This document shows positions 7,306 to 17,063 of a stretch of 64,000 nucleotides of DNA, one piece after another (the stretch's first letter is position 1; every line of letters begins with the position of its first letter). The DNA is taken from positions 62,001 through 126,000 of the forward strand of contig QXXC01000004.1 in the NCBI GenBank assembly GCA_009911305.1, read 5' to 3'. Under the pieces are notes generated by a model that was not told the DNA's origin, searched no databases, and saw nothing but the letters and a program-made list of their open reading frames with translations. Origin of the DNA: Clostridiaceae bacterium. GTDB lineage: Bacteria > Bacillota > Clostridia > Lachnospirales > Lachnospiraceae. Made by a program: the position numbers and the translations under genes.

Positions 7306-9954
7306 TCACCTGAAAACCTTTACCACCCTCTTTACCCCCACCAGGGCTTCATGCGCCCACAGAGGGACAGAGGACATCAGAAACAGCAGGCACCATTCCC
7401 ACAGGGAAAGGGGCGTGCACCCAAAGGCCTTCACCAGGAACGGAATTTCCGTCACCGCAGCCTGCAGGCACAGGCCGGTAAAAAACGAGACGGCCATCAG
7501 ACGGTTGGAACCAAAGCCTGCGGAGAAAACGGAGCAGTCCACGTTGCGCATGCCCACTGCATGGAACAGCTCCGAGAGTCCCAGCACTGTAAACGCATAC
7601 GTCTGGGCCCGCGTCAGAACGCCTTCCTCCCCCAGGATGGCGGAAATCTCCCCAAGGCTTAGCTCACGGCCGGCCGCTGAGGCGATTTCCCATGGAATAT
7701 AGAAAAAAGCCGCCAGGCTTAACGCCGCGATCAGAAGACCGTAAAAAACTGTGTAAAACCAGCCGCCTCCCGCAAAGAGCGATTCCTTCGCCTTTCTCGG
7801 GGGACGCGCCATCATCTGCGCGCCGTCATTCTTATCCACGCCCAGCGCCAGGGCCGGGAGGGAATCGGTGATTAGGTTTACCCACAGGATATGGCTTGAT
7901 TTGAGCGGGGACGAAAGGCCGGCCGCAACGGCTGCAAACATGGTGGCTATCTCCCCGAAGTTTGAGGACAGGAGGAAAATCACCGATTTTTTGATATTTT
8001 CATAGATTCCCCTGCCCTCCTCAATCGCCCGCTCGATCGTGGCAAAATTATCGTCTGTAAGGATCATGTCAGAGGCCTGTCTGGCCACATCCGTTCCGGT
8101 TTTCCCCATCGCAATCCCGATATCCGCGCATTTCAGGGAGGGCGCGTCGTTTACGCCGTCCCCGGTCATAGCCGTAATGCTGCCGTCCGCCTTTAAGGCT
8201 TTTACAATCCGCACCTTGTGATCCGGAGATACTCTGGCAAATACGGATGTATGCCGGATCCGCTTTGCGAGCTCCCCGTCGTCCAGGCGTTCCAGCTCAT
8301 ATCCGGTCATGCATTCGTCCTCGCTCTGCGCGATGCCCAGCTTCCTGGCGATTGCCAGAGCCGTGGCCGCATAATCCCCGGTAATCATGACAGTGCGGAC
8401 GCGCGCGCGCCTGAATACTTCCACGGCCTGCCTGGCCTCGGGCCTTGGCGGATCGATCATGCCCGCCAGGCCCAGAAACGTCATATGGTAATCCGACGGG
8501 CGGCTTCCCCCTTCCGTCATGGCCGCGGCCAGCACGCGCAGGGCCTGGCCGGACAGCGAGCGGATCGCCTCCTCAATCCGTTTGCGCTCCGCTCCGTCGA
8601 GCGTCTGAACCTGCCCGTTTTTCATCACATGGCTGCAGCGTTTCAGCACCACATCCGGCGCTCCCTTGGTGTAGGATAAAGTCTGCCTCCCGTCCCGGTG
8701 AAAGGTCGTCATCCTCTTTCGCTCTGAATCAAAGGGAACCTCGGCCTGGCGCGGCTTTTCACGGTTTAACTGCTCCGGGTCAAGGCCGTTTTCGATGGCG
8801 AGCCTTAAAAGAGCCGATTCTGTGGGCTCTCCCGTCTCCCTCGTGGCGTCGTTGCAGAGGCAGAACGCTTCCAGCAGCCGCCGTTTCGTCTCCCCTGTGC
8901 CGGCCGCCGCCTCCTGGATTTTCCCGTCAAAATAACAGGCCGTGACCGACATCTCATTTTTCGTCAGAGTTCCCGTCTTATCCGAGCACACCACACTCAC
9001 CGCGCCCAGTGTTTCCACGGATGGCAGACGCCTTACAATGGTTCCGGCCTTCACCATCCGCGTCACGCTGAGCGCCAGCACGATCGTGACCACAGCCGGG
9101 AGCCCTTCCGGTACGGCCGCCACAGCCAGGGAAATGGCGGTGATCAGCATTTCCAGCACATTGCGCTTCTGGAACACAGCTATCACGAAGAGAAGCGCGC
9201 ACAGCAGAACCGCGCTGATGCTCAAGATCCGCCCCAGATCCGAAAGCCGTCTCTGGAGCGGCGTTTCCTCCTGGGGCGCTTCGCGGATCAGGGCCGCGAT
9301 GCGGCCGATCTCTGTGTCCATGCCGGTGGCTGTCACGATGCCGCGCGCGCGGCCGGAAGCGACATAGGATGTCATAAACGCCATATTCTTCCGATCCCCT
9401 GCCGGAAGCTCCCTGCCGGCCAGAAAGGCGCTGCTCTTGCTCACCGGGACCGACTCGCCGGTGAGGGCTGATTCCTCCATCCTGGTATTGACGGTCTGCG
9501 TAAGCCTGACATCCGCCGGAACCTGGCAGCCCGCGGCGAGGATGACCACATCCCCGGGAACAAGCTCCTGCGCCGGGATTTCCCGCTCCCTGCCGTCCCT
9601 GACAACCACTGCGGCCGGGCTCGTAAGGCTCTTAAGCGATTCCAGCGCCGCCTCCGCCTTTCCCTCCTGGATCAGGCCCACCACGGCATTCATTATAACC
9701 ACAGCCAGAATGATCGCTGCGTCGCTGTATTCCCGCAGCATGATGGAAATCCCGGCGGCGGCGAACAGGACGAAAATGAGGGAATCGCAAAGCTGTGCGG
9801 CCAGCCTGGAGACAAGCGTCCGCTTTTTTTCCTCCTTCAGACGGTTCGGCCCGTAGTGCGCCAGCCGCCGCTCTGCCTCCTCCTCACGTAAGCCTGTCCG
9901 CTCATCTGTATCCATCTGCCTGACGATCTCTTCAACGGTTTTTTGCTCATACAT
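7306..9954 (-). CDS. P-type Ca2+-translocating ATPase (P2 class)
   Basis: 882 aa, the full length for SERCA-like bacterial pumps. Visible parts in order are the N-terminal cation-ATPase domain, TGES in the actuator (165-168), membrane motif VPEGLP (281-286) that helps form the Ca2+ site, the phosphorylation motif DKTGTLT (D325), the hinge TGDGVNDAP, and four or more C-terminal helices. The family exports Ca2+ from the cytosol with ATP. Apparently a single gene. M3 lies just downstream. Mn2+ or mixed specificity cannot be excluded from sequence alone. Confidence 0.92.
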   Translation of the reverse strand: MYEQKTVEEIVRQMDTDERTGLREEEAERRLAHYGPNRLKEEKKRTLVSRLAAQLCDSLIFVLFAAAGISIMLREYSDAAIILAVVIMNAVVGLIQEGKAEAALESLKSLTSPAAVVVRDGREREIPAQELVPGDVVILAAGCQVPADVRLTQTVNTRMEESALTGESVPVSKSSAFLAGRELPAGDRKNMAFMTSYVASGRARGIVTATGMDTEIGRIAALIREAPQEETPLQRRLSDLGRILSISAVLLCALLFVIAVFQKRNVLEMLITAISLAVAAVPEGLPAVVTIVLALSVTRMVKAGTIVRRLPSVETLGAVSVVCSDKTGTLTKNEMSVTACYFDGKIQEAAAGTGETKRRLLEAFCLCNDATRETGEPTESALLRLAIENGLDPEQLNREKPRQAEVPFDSERKRMTTFHRDGRQTLSYTKGAPDVVLKRCSHVMKNGQVQTLDGAERKRIEEAIRSLSGQALRVLAAAMTEGGSRPSDYHMTFLGLAGMIDPPRPEARQAVEVFRRARVRTVMITGDYAATALAIARKLGIAQSEDECMTGYELERLDDGELAKRIRHTSVFARVSPDHKVRIVKALKADGSITAMTGDGVNDAPSLKCADIGIAMGKTGTDVARQASDMILTDDNFATIERAIEEGRGIYENIKKSVIFLLSSNFGEIATMFAAVAAGLSSPLKSSHILWVNLITDSLPALALGVDKNDGAQMMARPPRKAKESLFAGGGWFYTVFYGLLIAALSLAAFFYIPWEIASAAGRELSLGEISAILGEEGVLTRAQTYAFTVLGLSELFHAVGMRNVDCSVFSAGFGSNRLMAVSFFTGLCLQAAVTEIPFLVKAFGCTPLSLWEWCLLFLMSSVPLWAHEALVGVKRVVKVFR

Positions 9955-10062
9955 GGCTCTCTGTCTCTCCCTTCCTCCTGCTGACAGTATGTCTTATGCA
10001 AACCTTATGAGAAGAAACGGAAAAATAGAACCGCTGTGCGGGCTTTCCTGCTTTACTTTTTC

Positions 10063-10425
10063 TTATGCCTGTCTTCTTTTCTCCTTTTCCCGGAAGCACT
10101 TAAGCACAATGGACGCCGAATACTGGTATGCATAGATGCACCGCTTCATCAGCTCCTGCTCCTCGGGCGTCTTGCAGACGCTTAAAATCATCTCCTCCTC
10201 TTCCTTCTGCAGATAAGCCTCCCCGTTGGCGTCTCTCTCCCGCACCGGCTTGTAAATCCTGTATTTCTTAAAATAATCAGGGCACGGGAACTGCTTGTTT
10301 TTTACCGGCTCCGGCACGATCCGAAGCTTATACTTATCCGACATCCTCGCCAAAATATTGTGAACTTTTTCACAGTTCTCCCGCGTGCTGTTCTCCCTGG
10401 GCGGGATACAGAGTAAATAATCCAT
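10063..10425 (-). CDS. Hypothetical protein, 120 aa
   Basis: A soluble charged protein with a strong ribosome site (GGAGG just before the ATG). It has scattered Cys residues (MDYLLCIPP, FPCPDYF, LSVCKTPEE, RCIYAYQ), a lysine/tyrosine-rich middle and a basic C terminus. No signal peptide or membrane segment. I do not recognise the family. It stands alone between the Ca2+-ATPase and a 52-aa gene, in the same direction as both. The 243 bp upstream hold only the 52-aa gene's terminator. Confidence 0.65.
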   Translation of the reverse strand: MDYLLCIPPRENSTRENCEKVHNILARMSDKYKLRIVPEPVKNKQFPCPDYFKKYRIYKPVRERDANGEAYLQKEEEEMILSVCKTPEEQELMKRCIYAYQYSASIVLKCFREKEKRRQA

Positions 10426-10605
10426 ACGATCCTCCTTCCTATATCATGGGCGCCCGGGCATCCCGCCGCACCTGATTTTGCGGGATTCCAGCCATACATG
10501 AGCGCTCCCGGAGATTATACCATATTTTCCGGGATTTCGGTAGGATTCCCAACATTCGTTCATGAAACATTACAGACGAGGCCAAAGGATTCTCTTTTGT
10601 GCGCG

Positions 10606-10645
10606 AAAAAGGCGCGGGATGCCGCCTCTAAGCAGCGCCCGCGCC
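10606..10645 (-). terminator. Terminator of the 52-aa gene
   Basis: On the minus strand GGCGCGGG...CCCGCGCC forms a strong hairpin followed by TTTTT (10610-10606). It begins about 24 bp beyond the stop of the small gene. Confidence 0.8.
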
Positions 10646-10668
10646 ATTTTCCTCTCTGTCCGCTTTGA

Positions 10669-10827
10669 TTACCGCAGATGGAACAGAAGATTCATATCCC
10701 TAATCTCCCGCTCTGTGCTCATCCCTTTCGACTTCGCAGAAGCCTTCTTCTCCTCTGACGGCAGATTGTAAAGATGGGAAATCTGGTTGATACCTTCCAT
10801 TATAATTTTTTTATCTTCTCTTGACAT
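10669..10827 (-). CDS. Small hypothetical protein, 52 aa, with its own promoter and terminator
   Basis: The start MSREDKKIIMEGINQIS is chosen because AAGGAAAGGA lies 8 nt upstream; in-frame GTG and ATG codons further up overlap that site. The protein is basic and amphipathic (KKIIMEGINQISHLYNLPSEEKKASAKSK), soluble, with no Cys and no membrane segment. A consensus-like promoter (10936-10963) and a hairpin terminator (10606-10645) make it a stand-alone transcription unit, which argues that it is real despite its size. Function unknown. Confidence 0.65.
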   Translation of the reverse strand: MSREDKKIIMEGINQISHLYNLPSEEKKASAKSKGMSTEREIRDMNLLFHLR

Positions 10828-10935
10828 TGTAATCATCCTTTCCTTATTCACGCCTCATACGGCGCATGATTCTGAAGGGATACCCCGCCGGCAGCAGCCT
10901 GCCTAACGAAGAGGCATCTTCCTTTCATGCGCTTA

Positions 10936-10963
10936 AGTATAGCACAATCCGTGTGATTGTCAA
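10936..10963 (-). promoter_or_regulatory. Promoter of the 52-aa gene
   Basis: On the minus strand TTGACA (10963-10958), a 16-bp spacer and TATACT (10941-10936). The spacer holds a small CACA...TGTG dyad. The leader is about 100 nt. The remainder of 10964-11167 shows nothing else I can support. Confidence 0.65.
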
Positions 10964-11167
10964 TGTGTCCCGCCGACTTTCGTCAGTATTCTTCGGGGTA
11001 TAACCCATGAATTATAAGACAATATACGCCGCATTTATATGTTTCGTCAAAATGACGGCAAATGACGGATAACTACATGTCCTTTTGTGCGCGATCCCGG
11101 TTTGCCTGCGGTCCGTCTCTACAGCCCCCTCCCCTGTGACAGCGGCCTTTTCACGAAACTTCCTCCC

Positions 11168-11749
11168 CTACGCCCACAAAACATGTGAAAACGCCACGCT
11201 GTATGCAAGGATACACCACGGCTTTCCGAGCAGTATAATCGCCGTAAACTTTTTCGCGCTCATACCCGTAACACCTGAAAGGTAGCAGAAGTAATCATCC
11301 GGGCACAGCGGAAGGAGGATCATCAGAAACAGGAGCACAGAAAAGGAGCGGCTCTTTCCGGCCCGTATCGCCCACCGCTCATAGCGTTCGGATGAAAACA
11401 GCAGGCGGATCAGCCTGATACCATACCTGCGGGCAATCAGAAAGGCAATCACAGACCCGGCGCAGATGCCGATATAATTGCACCAGAATCCGCCCATGCA
11501 TCCAAAGAGGAGCGCCCCCGCCGCGCACCCGATAAAGCCAGGCAGGATGGGGATCACCACCTGAAAGGCCTGAAGCGCTCCCAGGATAAAGGGGCCCATC
11601 ATCCCAAAACCCGCGATATATTCCCTCAGCGTCCCGGCTGAATGGAATTTCCCCTCCATATATGCTTTTATGAAAAAAAGCGCTGCCAGAATACCGAGCA
11701 TAATACTGAGGATCCACGCCGCGCGCCTGATTGTCATCTTCCTTCCCAT
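11168..11749 (-). CDS. TVP38/TMEM64 (VTT domain) membrane protein
   Basis: 193 aa with about five hydrophobic segments. The VTT-domain features are the segment QVVIPILPGFIGCAAGALLFG (interrupted here only by reading, about residues 62-82), then YIGICAGSVIAFLIARRYG, and the late LLPLCPDDYFCYLSGVTGMSAKKF loop. Relatives are DedA-like inner-membrane proteins implicated in lipid scrambling or transport. Monocistronic by position. A specific substrate cannot be assigned. Confidence 0.85.
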   Translation of the reverse strand: MGRKMTIRRAAWILSIMLGILAALFFIKAYMEGKFHSAGTLREYIAGFGMMGPFILGALQAFQVVIPILPGFIGCAAGALLFGCMGGFWCNYIGICAGSVIAFLIARRYGIRLIRLLFSSERYERWAIRAGKSRSFSVLLFLMILLPLCPDDYFCYLSGVTGMSAKKFTAIILLGKPWCILAYSVAFSHVLWA

Positions 11750-11801
11750 GCCGCATTCCCTCCTGTGCAGACGAACGCACCGTACAAACGCGCTCCCTTA
11801 T

Positions 11802-11836
11802 AAAAAAAGCCTGTATCCCCCGAAGAGAATACAGGC
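11802..11836 (-). terminator. Terminator of the CZB chemoreceptor gene
   Basis: On the minus strand GCCTGTATT...ATACAGGC is followed by TTTTTTT. It lies 15 bp after the receptor stop codon. Confidence 0.85.
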
Positions 11837-11850
11837 CCTGTTCCTGTGTC

Positions 11851-13518
11851 TTAATAGCCCGCTGATTCTTTGAGCTTAAACTGCTCCAGAAGGTTGCGCA
11901 GCACCTGTACCTGGCTGGAGAGCTCCTCGCTCGCCGCCGCGCTCGCCTCGGAGGTCGCCGAGTTGTTCTGAACTACGCTGGCAATCTGAGAGATGCCCTC
12001 GCTGATGCCGCTGACGGAGCCGGACTGCTGCGCCGACGCGTCTGAGATCTGGTGTACCCGTTCGATCACGGCCTGCGAGCTCTTCACAACATTGCCCATG
12101 GCCTCCTGGGTGGATTCCGTGAGCTGTACGCCGTTGGAAACCGCGCCCAGCGTCTTCTCAATCAAATCGGAGGTGCTCTTGGCTGCCTCCGCGCTCTTGG
12201 CCGCAAGGTTCCTCACCTCGTCAGCGACCACGGCAAATCCCTTGCCCGCCGAGCCGGCGCGCGCCGCCTCAACCGCTGCGTTTAAGGCCAGGATATTCGT
12301 CTGGAAGGCGATATCCTCAATCGTCTTGATAATATGGCCAATCTCATTGGAGCAGCCGCTGATCTCATCCATCGCCTGTGACATATCACGCATCTGGCCA
12401 TTGCACTGCTCCATATGGCGCTCCACCTGATCCGCCTGATCGCTGGCCTGGTTTGCATAGTCCGCATTGCTCTTTATCTGTCCGGAAACGAGATTGATCG
12501 TCTTGACCAGGTTGTCAATCTCATTCGCCTGCTCTGTCGCTCCCTGCGCCAGGCTCTGCGCGCCGCTGGCAACACTCTCTGCGCCGTTGCCTACCTGCAC
12601 AGCAACCAGGTGGATCTGCGCCATGGTGTCATTGAGCTGTCTGCGGATCGTGCCGATCGAATTCTCGATCGCCACAAAATCGCCAATATAGCTGATATTC
12701 GACTCCGATATCAGATCTCCCTTGGAAATCGCATTTAAATTATCTGATATATCGGTTATATACATTGCAAGCGTCTTTGCCGCGTCGTTGAGGCTCTTTG
12801 CCAGAACGCCGATCTCATCCTGATTGGAAACCTGAATCTCAAAATCAAGCTCTCCGCGGGACAGGCGCTGGCTGTCCTCTGTAATCACGCTGATTGGGCG
12901 CACAATGTTGCTGAATACGTACCGAAGCAGAGCACAGCAGGAAATCAGTGTTACCACAATCGTTATAAGCGCTGCAATAAGTGTTACAGTAATTGCTTTC
13001 CCCAGTTCATCCTCGTGCGCGTGAACCTGCGCGTTATTGGCCTCCACAACCTCCTCCAGAAGCGTGACAAGGTCAGTGACATTTTTCTTTACTACATTTA
13101 AATACATCTCCTTTGCCTGCTCATGATCCCGCTGATTCAGCTCCAGGATCTCCGTTGCAGACGTATGGATCGCCTCGTGGATCGGAATAATCTCATCCAT
13201 CAGGCTGAGGATTCTCGGATTCCGGATAGTCGTCCTGTCTGTATTATACAGCCATTTTCCCAATACACAGGTGGTACAATCCGTACTGCCTGTAAACTCT
13301 GTTCCATAACTGATAGCAGAACTTAAGTTTTCGATCCAACTGTAATGCGCCTTCTCCGCTGAAAGCGCCATGGTATGGATATTGGTGGCCTCGACAGTTT
13401 CTTTGTTGATGCGTCGGATCTTCCTTAAATAAGTGACTGTACTGGCTCCGCTGACAATCACTACAAAAAAGATAATCGCCACTCTCATCCAAATCGCTTT
13501 TTTAATTGATTTCTCCAT
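11851..13518 (-). CDS. Methyl-accepting chemotaxis protein with extracytoplasmic CZB-like domain
   Basis: 555 aa. TM1 is about 10-30 and TM2 about 176-200. The outer domain between them (about 50-160) has the chemoreceptor zinc-binding pattern: AHYSW, then CVLGKWLY, then IPIHEAIH, giving His, Cys and His residues as candidate Zn ligands. HAMP follows TM2, then a long MCP signalling hairpin with the conserved tip ([20 protein letters not shown]). CZB domains sense zinc or hypochlorite-type oxidants in other bacteria. A GAGG site precedes the ATG and a terminator follows. No che genes are nearby. Confidence 0.9.
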   Translation of the reverse strand: MEKSIKKAIWMRVAIIFFVVIVSGASTVTYLRKIRRINKETVEATNIHTMALSAEKAHYSWIENLSSAISYGTEFTGSTDCTTCVLGKWLYNTDRTTIRNPRILSLMDEIIPIHEAIHTSATEILELNQRDHEQAKEMYLNVVKKNVTDLVTLLEEVVEANNAQVHAHEDELGKAITVTLIAALITIVVTLISCCALLRYVFSNIVRPISVITEDSQRLSRGELDFEIQVSNQDEIGVLAKSLNDAAKTLAMYITDISDNLNAISKGDLISESNISYIGDFVAIENSIGTIRRQLNDTMAQIHLVAVQVGNGAESVASGAQSLAQGATEQANEIDNLVKTINLVSGQIKSNADYANQASDQADQVERHMEQCNGQMRDMSQAMDEISGCSNEIGHIIKTIEDIAFQTNILALNAAVEAARAGSAGKGFAVVADEVRNLAAKSAEAAKSTSDLIEKTLGAVSNGVQLTESTQEAMGNVVKSSQAVIERVHQISDASAQQSGSVSGISEGISQIASVVQNNSATSEASAAASEELSSQVQVLRNLLEQFKLKESAGY

Positions 13519-13788
13519 GATTCATCCTCTTTTTCCGGGCCTGGCCTGAAAATAAGGGAATATCCCTATTCCCCTTACTTAAACCTCCCTTTATATTGTC
13601 TATTCATAGAAATTATACATGAAACATTCCATTATTTCAATAGCCAATTTTCAATACGATGCGATATTTTTTTATTTTGAACAAAAATATGAACAGGTTT
13701 ATAATGTCTCCGGATTTGCATGGATCGCATTGAACTGCGCCTATATTTATAGTATCAAATCTTCTTAAAAATGTTCCTGCCAATGTCC

Positions 13789-13832
13789 GAAAAGGCGGCC
13801 CGGAGCCGGAGATTACTCCGGCCGGGCCGCCT
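13789..13832 (-). terminator. Terminator after the SDR gene
   Basis: AGGCGGCCCGGAGCCGGAG pairs with CTCCGGCCGGGCCGCCT around a 4-nt loop, and a T-run follows on the minus strand (13792-13789). On the plus strand TTTTATTTT follows closely, so it could act in both directions. The rest of 13519-13884 holds only AT-rich upstream DNA of the receptor. Confidence 0.8.
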
Positions 13833-13884
13833 GTTTTATTTTCCGGAACGTGTTTCAAAAAAGCCCGGCATTCTCCATATTTTG

Positions 13885-14685
13885 CTATGGACGGAGCCCC
13901 ATGCCGCCCTCGAGGGTGATCGTCTCTCCGGTCATATACTTGAAGTCTTCAGAGGCAAGCTGCACGCAGACTCTTCCTATCTCGCGCTCCGCATCCCCGA
14001 AATGGCCGGCGGGCGGAACCTTGACATTCTGCCTGAATGCCTCCGGGTAGCCTTTTTCAAACTGCTCAAGCTGCGCCGTCCAGGCCAGCGGGCAAATCAC
14101 ATTGACATTGATGCCGTCCCCCGCCCACTCCGTGGCAGCCACACGGCTCAAGCCCCGGATACCTTCCTTTGCCGCCGCATAGGCGCACTGTCCGAAATTT
14201 CCGAACAGGCCCGCGCCTGACGCGAAATTGATAACCGTCCCCCGCGTCTCCTTTAAGTGCGGATAGCAGGCCTTCATATAGTAAAACGCCGCGTACAGGC
14301 CGGAATAGAGGGCCAGATCAAACTGTTCTGTGGTGTGCTCGGATAACGGCACCCCGGAAGCCGAAGCCTGGGCATTGTTGATCAGTACGTCGATCCGCCC
14401 GAATGTCTCCATGGCCCGTTCCACCACCCCTGCGGTCACGTTTGCGTTGTCCGCGCCTGCGTTCACATCCGCCTGGCAGATGAGAACCTTTATCCCATAG
14501 AGGCGCTCCAGCTCCTCCTTCGCATCCTCCAGCTTTTTTACATTGCGCCCGGTAATGACCAGATTCGCCCCTTCCTTTGCATAGGCTGTCGCGATGCCAT
14601 AACCGATTGCGCCGCACCGGCCGTCGCTCAGAACCGCGCGTCCGGCGCCTGTGATGATCGCCGTCTTTCCCGTTAAAAATCCCAT
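13885..14685 (-). CDS. Short-chain dehydrogenase/reductase (SDR)
   Basis: 266 aa classical SDR. The Rossmann glycine loop TGAG...GAIGYG (12-30) carries an insert of about ten residues (RAVLSDGRCG) compared with the common TGxxxGxG. NNAQ is at 103-106. The catalytic residues are S156 (NFASG) and Y169-xxx-K173 (AYAAAKEG). It uses NAD(P)H to interconvert a carbonyl and an alcohol; the substrate is unknown. It lies 23 bp downstream of the flavodoxin/ferredoxin gene with its own AGGAGG site, so the two are probably one operon. Steroid-like or bile-acid substrates are possible for gut anaerobes, but nothing seen proves it. Confidence 0.88.
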   Translation of the reverse strand: MGFLTGKTAIITGAGRAVLSDGRCGAIGYGIATAYAKEGANLVITGRNVKKLEDAKEELERLYGIKVLICQADVNAGADNANVTAGVVERAMETFGRIDVLINNAQASASGVPLSEHTTEQFDLALYSGLYAAFYYMKACYPHLKETRGTVINFASGAGLFGNFGQCAYAAAKEGIRGLSRVAATEWAGDGINVNVICPLAWTAQLEQFEKGYPEAFRQNVKVPPAGHFGDAEREIGRVCVQLASEDFKYMTGETITLEGGMGLRP

Positions 14686-14708
14686 GTCTTCCTCCTGACT
14701 CCTGACGG

Positions 14709-15533
14709 CTAAACGAACAGCTCTGCCTCTGCTCTTCTCGTGTAGTTCTGCTCCAGCATCGCCACATGGGACAAGAAGGCCGGATCGTCAAAATATTTGG
14801 CCTGAACCGGGCATTTTTTGATACATGCCTGGCACTTGATGCAGACGCCTGTCACTTCCGCCGGATCCGTCTCGCTGATCGAGCCCATCGGACACGCCTT
14901 TGCGCAGATCCCGCACTTGTCGCACAGCTCTGCCTTTGTCTTCGGCTTTGCCTTCAGGAATACGGCCGGCTTCCCGTCCGTCCCGAGCGGGGTATAATAC
15001 GGTCCCACCGGGTCATCGCCACGGACCTCGATCGGGGCCGGGATCTCGGTCATCTCTTCCACCTTCCTGGCCACCTCGCTCGCAAACTCCGCGAGCCGTT
15101 CCATGTCCTCCTCATTCGGACGGCCCGCAGCCAGCTTATCCGAAAACACATGCTCTGTCGGAATCCCGGCTCCCGCAATGGTGTGGAACCCATTCTTCTC
15201 CAGCTCATTCCGGAGTTCAATGAGGCCATTATCAAAATTCCGGTTTCCAAAGGTCGTCACCGGAATCGCCAGCGCGCCTTCTCCCTTAAAGCTGTTCTGC
15301 AAAAATGAAAGCATCTTATTCGGCACGCGTCCGGCATAGACCGGCATGCCGAACACAATCAGCCCGTCCGGCTTAAAGACCGGAACCTCCTCCCGGTTCT
15401 CCGGAAGCGTAAAATCATAGATCTGCAGCGAGACATCGAGCTCTTCTGCAAGCTGGCCTGCAATCGTCTTCACCACGCTCTCGGTATTGCCTGTGGGACT
15501 GAAATATACAGCTCTTACCCTTGAAATCTCCAT
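14709..15533 (-). CDS. EFR1-type flavodoxin/ferredoxin fusion
   Basis: 274 aa from ATG 15533, chosen because AGGAG lies 7 nt upstream and the protein then begins with the flavodoxin strand and FMN loop (VRAVYFSPTGNTESV, about 6-20). The flavodoxin-like half runs to about residue 165. The C-terminal third has two 4Fe-4S motifs, CDKCGICAKACP and CIKCQACIKKCP. Such EFR1-family proteins carry electrons between FMN and Fe-S centres. First gene of a pair with the SDR, which suggests that it may supply or accept electrons for that reaction (inference). Confidence 0.88.
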   Translation of the reverse strand: MEISRVRAVYFSPTGNTESVVKTIAGQLAEELDVSLQIYDFTLPENREEVPVFKPDGLIVFGMPVYAGRVPNKMLSFLQNSFKGEGALAIPVTTFGNRNFDNGLIELRNELEKNGFHTIAGAGIPTEHVFSDKLAAGRPNEEDMERLAEFASEVARKVEEMTEIPAPIEVRGDDPVGPYYTPLGTDGKPAVFLKAKPKTKAELCDKCGICAKACPMGSISETDPAEVTGVCIKCQACIKKCPVQAKYFDDPAFLSHVAMLEQNYTRRAEAELFV

Positions 15534-15691
15534 ATGCCTTCTCCTCCTCTCCGTTTCTATGTACCAGCCAGCCGGCCGCGCCCCCTGAAAGGGCACGGCG
15601 GCGGCCTCCTGTCCAAAATCAGACGTCATACGACGCGCCCTTTACCGGGCCCCGCGATAACGGGCCGCCCGGACGCCCTGCACATAGACCA

Positions 15692-15901
15692 TTAAGCCTC
15701 TTTCCTGGTATTCAAATATTCCTGGATCGTTTCCATCACTTTGTCCGCATCAAGGCCGTGAACCTGGCAGGCCTCCTCCAGCGACTCCCCAATTGAGGAC
15801 GGGCAGCCGACGCAGTGCATTCCTGACTGCATCAAAATATAAGCAATCCCCATATCGTACTCCAGCATCTGGCCCATCGTAGTCTGTTTTGTAATCTCCA
15901 T
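15692..15901 (-). CDS. DUF1858 small redox-disulfide protein
   Basis: 69 aa from ATG 15901, with GAAGGAG about 11 nt upstream; an upstream in-frame start would add 18 residues. The sequence MEITKQTTMGQMLE...MHCVGCPSS...GLDADKVMETI matches the DUF1858 / hybrid-cluster-associated redox disulfide family. The CxxC-type pair is CVGC. The family is small and cytoplasmic, and its role is not established. Apparently a single gene. Confidence 0.85.
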   Translation of the reverse strand: MEITKQTTMGQMLEYDMGIAYILMQSGMHCVGCPSSIGESLEEACQVHGLDADKVMETIQEYLNTRKEA

Positions 15902-16067
15902 CTCTTGGTACACTCCTTCATTTTTCTGTATCATCGCATTGCCCGCTGCTGTCATACACAGCCTGCTTTCTCTATTTTAATATGTTTTGCACATTTTTAC
16001 TACTACTTTTTCATAAAAATTTCGTTATATTTTCCGTTACCATAGCACTGAAATACGGTCAGCCTCT

Positions 16068-17003
16068 TCACAAAGATCCGGGTGAACACAGCTCATTGTA
16101 ATACTCCTTTGTAATCTCAATAAAATCCCTGGCCTGAGGCGTCACAAACACATTCTTCTTGTAAAGGAACAGAAGCGGGACGCTGAACGCAGGCGATCCC
16201 ACGGTAAAAAACGCCAGGCGATCCACATGGGAGACATGACGGCTTCCGCCCTCGGGAAGGAAGGTCACGCCAAAGCCTGCGCTGACGAGATTCACGGCCG
16301 TGGTCGTGCTCGTGCTGTAAAGAGACTCCACGCCCTCCAGCCCCATTTTTGCAAACAGGTTTTCCTGCGCCTGGCCCATGACCTGATCACCCGGCAGGAG
16401 GATGAACCGTTCGCCCCTAAACAGGGACAGATCGATTGGAGCCGGCATTTTCACACTCGTTTTAAGCCCCCGGATCAGAGGATTCTCACGGTTGACTGCC
16501 AGGAGCATCCTCTCATGGAGCACGGTCTCATACACCAGATCATCAAGATGCTGCGGAATATTCATCAGGGCAAAATCAATCTTTTCCTCAAGAAGGAGCT
16601 CCTGGAGCCGATCCGAGTGGTGCTCATGCAGCACTACCCTTATCCCGGGATGCGAGGACATATAGACCGGGAGGATGTCAGGCAGAACCACTGAGCCCCT
16701 CCAAAGGGACATTCCCACGTTCAGGACGCGGCTCCTGCCGCCTTTTATCTCCTCAATCTGTAATGCAAACTTCCCCGTCAGATTTCCCACGCCCTCCAGA
16801 TAAGTCTGGTAGAGCTTTCCCGCCTCTGTGAGTGTCAGGGGGGAATGGCTTCTGTCAAAAAGCTTCACCCCCAGCTCCCTTTCGATCCGGCCGATACACT
16901 GGCTTAAATACGGTTGAGACAGATACAGCCGCTCCGCCGCTTTGGAAATGCTCCCCTCCCGCGCCACGGTGAGGAAATATTCCGGATTCTTTATATTCAT
17001 CAT
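16068..17003 (-). CDS. LysR-family transcriptional regulator
   Basis: 311 aa. The N-terminal winged helix (MNIKNPEYFLTVAREGSIS, helix LSQPYLSQCIGRIE) is followed by a two-lobed co-inducer domain (about 90-300). It lies 60 bp downstream of the solute-binding protein gene in the same direction. It could be the last gene of the kinase/SBP operon or a separate unit. No divergent partner is present, unusual for LysR. Effector unknown. Confidence 0.88.
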   Translation of the reverse strand: MMNIKNPEYFLTVAREGSISKAAERLYLSQPYLSQCIGRIERELGVKLFDRSHSPLTLTEAGKLYQTYLEGVGNLTGKFALQIEEIKGGRSRVLNVGMSLWRGSVVLPDILPVYMSSHPGIRVVLHEHHSDRLQELLLEEKIDFALMNIPQHLDDLVYETVLHERMLLAVNRENPLIRGLKTSVKMPAPIDLSLFRGERFILLPGDQVMGQAQENLFAKMGLEGVESLYSTSTTTAVNLVSAGFGVTFLPEGGSRHVSHVDRLAFFTVGSPAFSVPLLFLYKKNVFVTPQARDFIEITKEYYNELCSPGSL

Positions 17004-17063
17004 TCCGCCTTATCTGCTGTATGGAAACGCACGTTTCAAACCAAATATTTTACATCCGCCCAT

